A stretch of 64,000 nucleotides of DNA from Pararoseomonas baculiformis (GTDB lineage: Bacteria; Pseudomonadota; Alphaproteobacteria; Acetobacterales; Acetobacteraceae), in contig NZ_JAGIZB010000007.1 of NCBI RefSeq assembly GCF_017813395.1, forward strand, positions 154,831 through 218,830. Direction: 5' to 3'. Of this stretch, positions 41,344-49,876 are shown piece by piece (positions within the stretch are counted from its first letter, which is position 1; every line of letters starts with the position of its first letter). The translations under genes were made by a program, and so were the position numbers. A model generated the notes under the pieces. It did not search any database and was not told where the DNA came from. It saw nothing but the letters and a program-made list of their open reading frames with translations.

Positions 41344-42230
41344 TCGACGGCCTCCCCCGCCAGACCACCTTCCTGGACGTTGCCAGTCAGCGGGTCGAAC
41401 AGCCAGCCTGTCTCCCGGACGGGAAGCAGCGGCTTGCGGCGCAGCCGGAAATACTCACGCGCCAGCAGCTTCCCGGCCTCCACCGCGCGGTTGGGTGCGT
41501 TGCTGATCGTGCCACCATGAATCTGGTGATAGGTCGCCTCGCGTTGCACACGGATCAGCTTCGCATCGGGCAGGGCACAGGCGCGGATGAAGGTGTCGGG
41601 GTTCACGGCGCCGCCCCCAGGACCGACAAAGGCTTCATCGTAGCCCCCAAGTTCCTCCCACAAGGCACGCCGCATGAAGAGTGCGTTGCTCTCCAGCATC
41701 GGCCCGTCCACGCCGCTGCGCCAGACCGGCGTCGCGATATCCGGCAGCCGCGAGGCGCTCGCAGGCCAGCCGATGGAGGCAAGGAGACGATCCTCCTCCG
41801 CCGCGTCATAGCCATTGAGGATGCTCGCATATTGAACATCCGGACCGAGATGGAAGCTACTGGTCGCAACGACAGCGCGCGGATACAGCGCGGCGGCGCG
41901 GGCACAGGCATCGATGAGGCCCGGCGAAGCCAGTCGGGCCCCATCGATCCACACGCCGACAAGTTCGCCTCGCGCTCGGGCCAGGCCAAAATTGATGGCG
42001 GCTGCCGGCGAGGGTGTCGGGTCGGGGAAGATGTGGAGATGCACCGTCCCGCTCGTCTCCGGCAGGTCGGCTGCGGTGGGTGGCGTGCGCGAGCCGTTGT
42101 CCACCACGATCACCTCGCAGCGCCCTGCGGGGCAGTTGCGCTGGTACTCCGGCGAGAGGGAGTGAAGGGTGCGGGGCAGCTCGCGCGCCATCTCGTAGGA
42201 AATCAGGACGATGCTGATCTCGGGCGTCAC
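41340..42230 (-). CDS. Glycosyltransferase family 2 (296 aa)
   Basis: The start is GTG 42230, in a GTGA overlap with the upstream paralog. GT-A fold markers are ISIVLISYEMARELPRTLHSLSPEYQ, EVIVVDNGSRTPP and GVWIDGARLASPGLIDA. GGYDEAFVGPGGGAVNPDTFIRA gives the acceptor region. It has no membrane segment. It is about half identical by eye to the next gene, a tandem duplicate. Confidence 0.8.
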   Translation of the reverse strand: MTPEISIVLISYEMARELPRTLHSLSPEYQRNCPAGRCEVIVVDNGSRTPPTAADLPETSGTVHLHIFPDPTPSPAAAINFGLARARGELVGVWIDGARLASPGLIDACARAAALYPRAVVATSSFHLGPDVQYASILNGYDAAEEDRLLASIGWPASASRLPDIATPVWRSGVDGPMLESNALFMRRALWEELGGYDEAFVGPGGGAVNPDTFIRACALPDAKLIRVQREATYHQIHGGTISNAPNRAVEAGKLLAREYFRLRRKPLLPVRETGWLFDPLTGNVQEGGLAGEAVE

Positions 42231-43102
42231 GCGGCGTTGGTCCCAAGGTCCATGACGACATCCCGTGATGCATCGAAGAGCCATCCCGTGTCACGCACCG
42301 CGCGCATCGGCCGCTTCCTGATGCGATAGTACTGCTTGCTGCCGAGCTTCAGCAGCGATGCGGCCCGGCCGTCGCCCGCGGTGGTGGTACCTCCGTGGAG
42401 CTGGTGGAACGTCCCCTCCCCCAGCACGCGGATCAGCTGCGTGCCCGGCGCCTCGCAGGCACGGATGAAAAGATCGGGGTTGACGGCACCGCCTCCCGCA
42501 CCCCGGAAGGCCTCGTCATAGCCGCCGAGCTCCCTCCAGAGCGCGCGTGACATGAAGATGGCGTTGCTCTCGAGCATGGGGGCCCGCGGGTCTGGCAACT
42601 CGGCGGTGGCGATGCGCGGCAGTGCCGCCGCGCCCGCCGGCCAGCCGATGGAGGCCAGCAAGGCGTCTTCGGCCGCTTCGTCATAGGAGGTTCCGGCACG
42701 GTGGTGCAGCGCCGGGCCAAGATGCCAGTTGAAGGTCGCCACCACGGCGCGGGGATGCAGGGCGGCTGCGCGGCGGCAGGCATGGAGCAGCCCTGGCGAT
42801 GCAAGGCGGGCGCCGTCGATCCACACCCCGACCAGCTCGCCCCGCGCCCTCGCCAGGCCGTCATTGATGGCGGCAACCGGAGACGGCGTGGGGTCCGGAT
42901 AGAGGTGGACCGAGAGATCGAGCCCCAGCCTCTCGAAGGCGGCGGCATCGGGCAAGCGGGCCGATCCGTTGTCCACCAGGATCACCTCGTAGTCCCCGCG
43001 CGCCATGTGCCGCTGATAGGCAGGCGAAAGGGAAAGCAGGGTGCGCGGGAGGGCACGGGTCATCTCATAGGAAATGACGACGATGCTGAGGCCCGGCGCC
43101 AC
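42227..43102 (-). CDS. Glycosyltransferase family 2, tandem paralog (291 aa)
   Basis: GTG start 43102. The same framework as its neighbour appears: LSIVVISYEMTRALPRTLLSLSPAYQ, EVILVDNGSARLPD, GVWIDGARLASPG and GGYDEAFRGAGGGAVNPDLFIRA. Differences in the loop before PMLESNAIFM suggest a different acceptor. It lies 5 bp after the carrier-protein gene. Confidence 0.8.
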   Translation of the reverse strand: MAPGLSIVVISYEMTRALPRTLLSLSPAYQRHMARGDYEVILVDNGSARLPDAAAFERLGLDLSVHLYPDPTPSPVAAINDGLARARGELVGVWIDGARLASPGLLHACRRAAALHPRAVVATFNWHLGPALHHRAGTSYDEAAEDALLASIGWPAGAAALPRIATAELPDPRAPMLESNAIFMSRALWRELGGYDEAFRGAGGGAVNPDLFIRACEAPGTQLIRVLGEGTFHQLHGGTTTAGDGRAASLLKLGSKQYYRIRKRPMRAVRDTGWLFDASRDVVMDLGTNAA

Positions 43103-43107
43103 CCGCT

Positions 43108-43386
43108 TCAGCCCGCCACGATGCCGGCATCCGCCAGCGCCCCGACGAACCCGTCTATGCTCGGGTTGGCGAACAGCATGTTGGGATCCAGCTCGATGGA
43201 GAATTCCTCCTCCATGACACCGACCATGATCACCACCTCGGCGGAATCGATGCCAACGACATCGAAGCGATCAGTGCGCGAGATGGCGCTTGCGGGGCGA
43301 TCGATCACGGCCGCGATGTAGTTCGCGATCCAGGCCTCGGCCGCCGCCCGACTCAACCCCGTGCCATCACTCATCGACATTTCCAA
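43108..43386 (-). CDS. Acyl carrier protein (up to 92 aa)
   Basis: Helices around the phosphopantetheine site are seen: RTDRFDVVGIDSAEVVIMVGVMEEEFSIELDP, with the modifiable Ser about residue 48, then FANPSIDGFVGAL. A TTG at 43386 has AGGAG at good spacing; the ATGs at 43380 and 43374 are alternatives. It overlaps the P450 stop by about 20 bases. As a dedicated carrier beside a fatty-acyl-AMP ligase, it probably holds the acyl chain for oxidation or transfer. Confidence 0.85.
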   Translation of the reverse strand: MEMSMSDGTGLSRAAAEAWIANYIAAVIDRPASAISRTDRFDVVGIDSAEVVIMVGVMEEEFSIELDPNMLFANPSIDGFVGALADAGIVAG

Positions 43387-44572
43387 AGGATCTGCTCCTC
43401 AACTCCAGGGGAAGGGTTCGCAGGCGGCGAAAGCTCGGATGGTCCTGCCATTCCGGTTGCGCGGCAAGCGATGGCACCGCGACGGCAGCGATACGGGAAG
43501 CGAGGAGGCGGCCTTCCATCTGGGCGATCACTCCTCCCAGGCAGGCATGCGCCCCGGCCGCGAAGGCCAGGCTGGGCGGCCCGCCGCGGCCAGGGGCGAA
43601 GCGTTCGGGTTGCCCGAAGGCCGAGGGGTCATGATGGGCATCCTCGATTTCCGGGATCGCGAGGACGCCGGCCGGCAGTTCGGTCCCGCCGAACTCCGTC
43701 GGCTCTTCCAGGCGCCGCGCCGTCGCGCGCCGCAGGGGCGGCGCATAGCGCAGCACCTCATCCAGAAAGGAGCGCATCCCGGCGGGGTCCTTGCGAAGCC
43801 GTTCCGCCCGCCCTTCCGTCGAAAGGAACAGCAGGGTGCTCCCGAGGAAGCCTGCGGTGGTCTCTATTCCCGTCAGGATCAGCGTGAAGATGCAGGCGGC
43901 GAGCATGCGCTCGTCGAGCTGGAAGGCGTCGTCGTTCAGGCGCACCAGGCGGGCCAGCCCCCCTTCGCCCTGCCGCCGCGCCGCCGCGATTTCCTGGAGC
44001 AGGACGCTCTCCACCGCTGCGGCCTGGCGCTGCAGCGCGTCGTAGACCCGCAGCGGCAGGCCACGCCGCCAACCATCCACCACGCCCTGCCCATCCCGCC
44101 GCAGGACGACGATGGTTTCCTCCGACAGGTCCAGCGCCCGTCCCATCACCAGGACAGGCAGGCGCGTGCCCAGCGCGGGCATGGCGTCGAACGGCCCCTT
44201 ATCGACAAGCGGTTCCAGGAGCTCGTCCACGATCCGGCCCACGGCTTCCTCGCCGAACCGATCGGCAAGAACCCCGATCCCGCGCCGGAGGAAATGGCGG
44301 ACAGAGGTGTGGACGGGTGCGTTCCGGAAGAACGCCATGCCGGCCAGCAGGGAGACAAGGCTCCCGTAATCGCGGCCGGCGCGAAGCGCGATGCGCTCGA
44401 TGCCCGGATGCACCTCCACGGCGCTGGCGGACGGTGAGCGCAGGAGCTGCGCCACATCGGCATACCGGGTGAGGATGAAGGCCTGCTCCGCCTCGCTCCA
44501 GGCGGGTGGACCATGCCGCTGCGCGATCCAGGAAGGCATGGCGGCGATGGGGCCGGGCGGGCTTCCCTCCAT
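43367..44572 (-). CDS. Cytochrome P450 (401 aa)
   Basis: The start at 44572 (MEGSPPGPIAAMP) is 4 bp after the ligase stop. Expected motifs are present: LILTGIETTAG in the I helix, FLDEVLRYAPP (ExxR), RRATARRLEE, and the heme loop AFAAGAHACLGG with Cys about 344. There is no membrane anchor, so it is a soluble bacterial-type P450. In a cluster with a fatty-acyl-AMP ligase and an ACP it probably hydroxylates a carrier-bound acyl chain; no redox partner is encoded nearby. Confidence 0.85.
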   Translation of the reverse strand: MEGSPPGPIAAMPSWIAQRHGPPAWSEAEQAFILTRYADVAQLLRSPSASAVEVHPGIERIALRAGRDYGSLVSLLAGMAFFRNAPVHTSVRHFLRRGIGVLADRFGEEAVGRIVDELLEPLVDKGPFDAMPALGTRLPVLVMGRALDLSEETIVVLRRDGQGVVDGWRRGLPLRVYDALQRQAAAVESVLLQEIAAARRQGEGGLARLVRLNDDAFQLDERMLAACIFTLILTGIETTAGFLGSTLLFLSTEGRAERLRKDPAGMRSFLDEVLRYAPPLRRATARRLEEPTEFGGTELPAGVLAIPEIEDAHHDPSAFGQPERFAPGRGGPPSLAFAAGAHACLGGVIAQMEGRLLASRIAAVAVPSLAAQPEWQDHPSFRRLRTLPLELRSRSFGNVDE

Positions 44573-44576
44573 CGCG

Positions 44577-46280
44577 TCAGGTCCAGGGCACAAGGGAAAG
44601 GCGATGGTCGAGCAAGGCCGCGCGTGCGGCACCGCGCTGGACCTTGCCGCTGGTCGTGCGCGGCAGGGCACCGGAGGCGACGAGGTGGATGGCAGCCGGC
44701 TGGAACCCATGCGCCTCCGCGATCCTGGACCTCAGCCCGGCGGCGATCCCGGCGGGCAGCCCCGCCCGGGCCACCCCACGCTCCAACTCGCAGAGGACAA
44801 CCATCTCCTCCTTCTCCGCCCCCTCCACCGCAACCACCGCGGCGGCGGCGAAGTCGGCCGCGGCGGGTTGCTCCATCACGGTGCGCTCCACATCCTCGGC
44901 ATAGATGTTCGCACCGCGCAGGATGATCATGTCCTTCAGCCGGCCCACCACGAACAGCCGGTTGTCCTCCACCACGCCCGCATCGCCGGTGCGCAAATAC
45001 GAGGTGCCATCGATCCGGACGAGCCGCTCCCCATAGGGCTGAAGGTTGCCAGCCGCCCCAGGGGCCCACAGGCCGGGACTGACATGTGGGCCTGCGACGC
45101 AGATTTCGCCGATCCTGCCTTCGGGCAGCGGTTGCCGGGTCACCCGGTCGATCACGGCGATGCTGGACGGGTCCCATGCATGGCCACAGGAAACGGCAGG
45201 CTGGTGCGCCGATGCGTTGGTGGTGAGATCCGCGAAACCTGCGCGCTCGAAGCTGCGGGCCTCGACGCCGGAGCAGGCCTGTGGGCCGGCGACGAAGAGC
45301 GTTGCTTCGGCCAGGCCATAGCAGGGATAGAGCGCTTCCGGCCGGAACCCCGCATGCGCGAAGCGGGCCGCGAAGCGCTCCATGGTACGGGGGCGCACCG
45401 GCTCCGATCCGCAGAAGGCGAGCTTCCAACGGGACAGATCGACCCCCGCTAGCTGCGCGTCGGTGACATGGCGGGCACACATCTCATAGGCGAAGTTCGG
45501 AGCGCCGCTGGTCGTGGCGCCATGATGGCTGATGGCGCGCAGCCAACGCGCCGGGCGCTGAAGGAAGTCCACCGGCGAGAAAAGGACGCACCGTCCGCAA
45601 AGAAAGAGCGGCTGGAGGATGGAGCCGATCAGCCCCATGTCATGGTGAAGGGGCAGCCAGCTGACGACGACCGTATCCGCGTCATGCGCGAAGGCCGCAC
45701 TGATCATGCGCTGGTTGGCCATGATGTTGCGATGGGTCACCACCACGCCCTTGGGGGTGCTGGTGGAGCCCGACGTGTACTGGATGAAGGCCGGGCTGTC
45801 CGGCTCGGGCTCCTCGATGGCCGCGGGCGAAGCCGCCAGCGCCTCGGCAGCGGGGATGAAGCCGCCGCCACGGGCCGGACGGAGCATGGCCAGGACCGCT
45901 TCGTCCTCCGGGCGCTCATTCGACAGGATGGCGGATGGCCGGGCGCTCGCGGCGATGGCGCGGATGCGGTCCCCGCCCTGGCGCCGCCAGACCGCGGGCA
46001 CCGGCACGGCATAGACGCCCGCATAGAGGCAGCCCATGAACAAGCGGATGAAATCAAGGCCAGGCGGGCAGGCGAGGAGTACGGACTGCCCCGCAAGGCC
46101 GCCCCCCATCAGCCGGGCCGCAACCCGGCGCGCCGCATTGTCCAGCTCGGCATAGGTGAGGCCATCGGCCGGTGTCTCGCCACGGGCGAGAAAGGTCATG
46201 GCCGGCCGGTCGGGCCAGCGAAGGGCGTGGTCCCTGAGAACCCCCACCATCGTGCCTGCGGATGGGTCCTGCCCGCTCAT
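44577..46280 (-). CDS. Fatty-acyl-AMP ligase (FAAL)-like adenylating enzyme (567 aa)
   Basis: The start at 46280 (MSGQDPSAGTMVGVL) overlaps the upstream pyruvyl transferase stop. The ANL motif YTSGSTSTPKGVVVTHRN (about residue 168) is followed by LPLHHDMGLIGSILQPLF, a signature of FAALs, then YGLAEATLFVAG and LRTGDAGVVEDNRLFVVGRLKDMIILRGANIYAEDVE. FAALs activate fatty acids as acyl-AMP and load them onto carrier proteins. The P450 and ACP genes follow directly. Confidence 0.85.
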   Translation of the reverse strand: MSGQDPSAGTMVGVLRDHALRWPDRPAMTFLARGETPADGLTYAELDNAARRVAARLMGGGLAGQSVLLACPPGLDFIRLFMGCLYAGVYAVPVPAVWRRQGGDRIRAIAASARPSAILSNERPEDEAVLAMLRPARGGGFIPAAEALAASPAAIEEPEPDSPAFIQYTSGSTSTPKGVVVTHRNIMANQRMISAAFAHDADTVVVSWLPLHHDMGLIGSILQPLFLCGRCVLFSPVDFLQRPARWLRAISHHGATTSGAPNFAYEMCARHVTDAQLAGVDLSRWKLAFCGSEPVRPRTMERFAARFAHAGFRPEALYPCYGLAEATLFVAGPQACSGVEARSFERAGFADLTTNASAHQPAVSCGHAWDPSSIAVIDRVTRQPLPEGRIGEICVAGPHVSPGLWAPGAAGNLQPYGERLVRIDGTSYLRTGDAGVVEDNRLFVVGRLKDMIILRGANIYAEDVERTVMEQPAAADFAAAAVVAVEGAEKEEMVVLCELERGVARAGLPAGIAAGLRSRIAEAHGFQPAAIHLVASGALPRTTSGKVQRGAARAALLDHRLSLVPWT

Positions 46281-47539
46281 GCCGCGCTGCCGCCTGCAAG
46301 CCTGGGGCGGCGAGCGGCGAAGCACGTCCAGGGCCGCATAGCCCAGTCCTGCCCGCCTGGCCTCGCCATGGCCCGGCCGGCAAGATGGCGAAGCAGGCCT
46401 TCGCGCATCGGCCGCCGGCTAGCTGGGTTTTCCAGTACCTTGCGAATCCGATCCCAGTGCTCGTCCAGCGCCTGGTGCACGCGCGCGGGAACAGGGGCGG
46501 AGCCCGGCCCGGCGAGGTGATGACGCGCCCTCGCCAGGCCCGCGTCCCAGTCCCGCGCGATGTCGGCGGGGCGGTCGAGCCATTCCAGGAAGCCGCCGAA
46601 CTTGCGCTGTGGTGCCCCGGTGACGATCACGCCGGGGATGCCATAGGCAGCGGCGGTCACATAACCATGCAGCGAGCCGCCGACATAGAGCACGGAGTGG
46701 GCAATCGCCGCGGCGATCTCCTGGAGCGTCGCAGCATCATCGAGTACCGCTGGGCGCGTGGCCATGGACGCGGCCAGGGCGCGCAGCGTCTCGCCATCGC
46801 CAAGGTCATCACCGATCGCAACCAGCACGGCGCCGAGGCCTTGCGCGGAGAGGAAGGCATCCAGCTCGCGGGCGAGCGCGGGCAATCGGTCATGCTTCTT
46901 GCGCGCGGCGCGGAGATGCAGGGCGAGGTAGGGACCGGCGGGCAGGCGTCCGCGCGCGGACAGCGCCTGCCGAGCGGAATGGAGCGCCGCAAGCGGCCAT
47001 AATGACGCGAGCTCGGCCACGGTGTCCGGAACCACCGCGACCTCCGCGCCCGCGAGCAGCGCGGCGCTCGCATTGTCCCGCACCGACACGTAGTCGGTTG
47101 CCCTGAGGGCGGGCTGCAGGACGGCAGCAGCCGTCGGGGTAGAGAAAGGATACGGCACCCCTGGAGCATTCCAGGCGAGCGGCACGTCGCGCAGCAGCGC
47201 GGCCATGGTGGCCGCGAGCCAGGTAGCGGTGTGCAGGCCATCGCCGAGCCAACCGGCCGCGCCGCCCAGGCCGAGATAGTCCGTGCGAAGGTTGTAGATG
47301 ATGTTGCCGCCCCCGATCAGGATGCCATCTACCGGTTCCGGATCGGCCAGCAGCCATTCAAGGGACCGCGGGCGGATGGCGTCAGCGAGCACCCGGGGCC
47401 GGTCCCCCGGCGCGGCGGGAACCACCTCTATCCCATGAGGCGCCAGCCGGTGACGGGCGATCAGGGGAAAGAGCTGGTCGCCGTAGTTTGCGATGTCGAA
47501 CATGCCGGCCATCGCCACGCGGCGCACCTGCGAGCCCAT
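46277..47539 (-). CDS. Polysaccharide pyruvyl transferase family protein (420 aa)
   Basis: VAMAGMFDIANYGDQLFPLIARHRL, GILIGGGNIIYN, WNAPGVPYPFS and YVGGSLHGYVTAAAYGIPG are conserved with the other two paralogs. It overlaps the ligase gene and begins 2 bp after the TPR/hydrolase gene. The C-terminal about 30 residues are Arg/Ala-rich and poorly conserved. Confidence 0.85.
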   Translation of the reverse strand: MGSQVRRVAMAGMFDIANYGDQLFPLIARHRLAPHGIEVVPAAPGDRPRVLADAIRPRSLEWLLADPEPVDGILIGGGNIIYNLRTDYLGLGGAAGWLGDGLHTATWLAATMAALLRDVPLAWNAPGVPYPFSTPTAAAVLQPALRATDYVSVRDNASAALLAGAEVAVVPDTVAELASLWPLAALHSARQALSARGRLPAGPYLALHLRAARKKHDRLPALARELDAFLSAQGLGAVLVAIGDDLGDGETLRALAASMATRPAVLDDAATLQEIAAAIAHSVLYVGGSLHGYVTAAAYGIPGVIVTGAPQRKFGGFLEWLDRPADIARDWDAGLARARHHLAGPGSAPVPARVHQALDEHWDRIRKVLENPASRRPMREGLLRHLAGRAMARPGGQDWAMRPWTCFAARRPRLAGGSAA

Positions 47540-47541
47540 CT

Positions 47542-49236
47542 CTAGCCCCGCCTGGGAAGGCCCAGGAAGCCGCCCAGAAGGCTTTCGAACTGCCCTTCCG
47601 CGATGGCGTGCAGGGCGGCGAAACTGTCCGCCACGCCAGGGAGAGGAAAGGCGGTTACCTGAGGCAGGGCGGAAAGCCGCGCGGCCTGTGCCTGGTGACT
47701 CTCGTTCAGCGCACCGAAGCTGTAGGCGATCCGGGTTGCGGGCGCCCGGCGCAGGTCCTCGATCAGGTCGGCGCCATGGTCCAACATTCGGAGCGCCCGG
47801 TTGATCCTCTGCCCCTGGGGACGGCGAGCATCATCGGGGCCATTGCTGAGGCGCGTCGGGCCAGCGAACGAAACTGCGGCGTCAGCCCCGAGGGCAGCCG
47901 CGTAGCGCAGGGCACCGAAGCCGCCGAGAGAGGCACCCATGGTCACGATGCGCGATGCTCCGGCCTGCGGGGCAGTTGCGCGCAGCCTCTCGATCGCGGC
48001 CGGCTCGCCGCCCTGGATGCTGGGAAGGCCGCCCATATAGGCCTGCCCCGCTGTGTCGCGGAGATAGGCCACGTGCACAGCATAGCGCTGGAGGTAGCGG
48101 TCCAGCACGGAAAGCGGGATATAGCTGAAGCGGCCCATGAGGCCGGCGCAGACCACGAGCAGCGTGCTGGCGCCAGGGACCGTCACAAGCTGGTAGTCGC
48201 GCATCCGGTCCTCGGTGATGCGCGATGGAGGAAGTTCCTCCCGCAGCAGATGGTCCAGGGCACGACGCAGCGGCAGGGCCATGCCGGCCGCCGGATCCTC
48301 CGGGCCGATCGGCGCCACCACTTCCCGAGCATCGGCAAGGTGCCCCTGTTCCAGGCAGGCCATGGCATAGTGAAAGCGGCCCCGCCCATCCTGGCATGCC
48401 TGTTCAGCCTGGCTGGCGATCACAGGGAAAAGCCGCTCCACATCGGCAGGAGGGAGCAGCAGGCGCGTGAAGCGGAACAGCAGTTTCCAGTCACCGGGGA
48501 AGCGGCGCAGCCCGTCTTCCAGCGCTTCCGTGGCAACTGCTCGGTCGCCTGCCATGGTTGCCGCGTTGCAGAGCAGCTCGGGATAGCGGCTGTCCGCCGG
48601 CATCACCCCGCACAGACGCCTTGCCTCCTCCACGGCATCCGCCGCGCGACCGGCTTCCAGCAGCAACTGGACACGCAAAGCCCCTGCGTAGGAGGGCAAA
48701 GGATGGAGGACGGCCGCCCGATCCAGCAGCGCCAAAGCCTCTTCCTGATGGCCGAGCCGCGCCTCCATGCTGGCCATGCGCGTGAGCACGGTGGGATCGT
48801 TGGGACGGCGTGCGTCCAGATCGCGAAGGAAGGCCAGGGTAGCCCCGGCATCCACGGCGCCGGCCGTCAGCCGATTGATCAGGGCCGCCCGCACCTTCGC
48901 ATCGGCTTCGCGGGGCCAGATATCTTCAGCGAAGACCTGCCGGGCCGCCCCAAGCCGTTCGTCGCGCAACATGAGCTGCATCAGCAGCGTGGCAGCGCCC
49001 GAAGCAGGGAAGGCCTGCCGCAGGCGGCGCAGGATGCTTTCTGCCTCGGAGCGGCCCGCTCGCATCTCGATCATGTCGCTTGCTTCGCGCAGAAGAGGGG
49101 TGGGAGGCGCGGCCGTCCAGGATGCTGCCAGAAGGCGTTGCGTCGCCTCGGCATCCTGTCCTTCAACAGCCCGAGCGAGAGCCTCGACCTGCCCCTTCGC
49201 CAATGACGTATTGTGTTGTGACAACTCACCCGGCAT
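47542..49236 (-). CDS. TPR / alpha-beta hydrolase-like fusion protein (564 aa)
   Basis: Residues 1-310 are tetratricopeptide-like helices (RLGHQEEALALLDRAAVLHP, RFPGDWKLLFRF). From about 330 a hydrolase-like domain appears (LLVVCAGLMGRFSYIPLSVL), with a nucleophile-elbow-like TMGASLGGFGALRYAAALG. A late GVADSFAALHAI may hold the His. It is the first gene of the nine-gene operon. The hydrolase could be a thioesterase or acyl-sugar enzyme; the TPR part suggests it organises the pathway. Confidence 0.7.
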   Translation of the reverse strand: MPGELSQHNTSLAKGQVEALARAVEGQDAEATQRLLAASWTAAPPTPLLREASDMIEMRAGRSEAESILRRLRQAFPASGAATLLMQLMLRDERLGAARQVFAEDIWPREADAKVRAALINRLTAGAVDAGATLAFLRDLDARRPNDPTVLTRMASMEARLGHQEEALALLDRAAVLHPLPSYAGALRVQLLLEAGRAADAVEEARRLCGVMPADSRYPELLCNAATMAGDRAVATEALEDGLRRFPGDWKLLFRFTRLLLPPADVERLFPVIASQAEQACQDGRGRFHYAMACLEQGHLADAREVVAPIGPEDPAAGMALPLRRALDHLLREELPPSRITEDRMRDYQLVTVPGASTLLVVCAGLMGRFSYIPLSVLDRYLQRYAVHVAYLRDTAGQAYMGGLPSIQGGEPAAIERLRATAPQAGASRIVTMGASLGGFGALRYAAALGADAAVSFAGPTRLSNGPDDARRPQGQRINRALRMLDHGADLIEDLRRAPATRIAYSFGALNESHQAQAARLSALPQVTAFPLPGVADSFAALHAIAEGQFESLLGGFLGLPRRG

Positions 49237-49876
49237 TGCAGTCCCGATCGTGCATGGCCTGTAGCAAGGCTGCTTCCCGATTGATCCGTTCCACCATTCC
49301 TCGCTGGCAATGCGCTGCGGATGCCGCAGATTGCCCCGACGGAATGTTACGCTCGAAAGCCATAAGCCAGGCGCTCTCCTGCCTCAGCACGGGTTCCGGT
49401 CTCATGCATGGGTTTAACAAGCTTCCAGAGCCCATGGGAAGCGGCGAGCCATTACGATTCTGCTGAGATGATGGCTCTCTGTCGAAGAGACGGGTGAGTC
49501 GGTCCGCCTGAGAAAATGGCAGCGAAGCAGATGCTGTCCTCAACATGTTTCAAGGCAAAGATGGCGTTGCACGCATAATGCGGCGAGCCGGCAGGAAGCG
49601 GTGTGCCTGGCGAATTTTTTCAACGCGTCGCGATAGCCGCGCATACCGCGCAGAAAACATGAACACGTCTCCTGCAACGCATTGAGCCCGGTAAGGAGTG
49701 TCAGCTTGTTCATGCGCTTATTGCAGCACACCCCTGCTGCGCAGGATAACCCGTGCGACAGCGATCGAACGGACTTCACGTTCCAGCTGCTCCTTTCCTT
49801 CTCCCATTCCGCTTACTCCCGCACGCATCGGCTTCTGCGCGCACCAGTGCGGCGCAAGGCTTATGCGATCCGCTTG
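49237..49876. other. 640-bp gap upstream of the glycan operon
   Basis: This is the largest gap in the right half of the window, between two minus-strand genes. It is less GC-rich than its surroundings. Short minus-strand frames (49226-49546 and 49540-49779) have Cys-rich, unfolded-looking products and no ribosome site, so I do not call them. The 3' side should hold the promoter of the operon that starts at 49236. Confidence 0.4.

Noticed and set aside
49540..49779. Cys-rich minus-strand frame in the 640-bp gap
   Set aside because: No ribosome site, unusual composition and no family resemblance.
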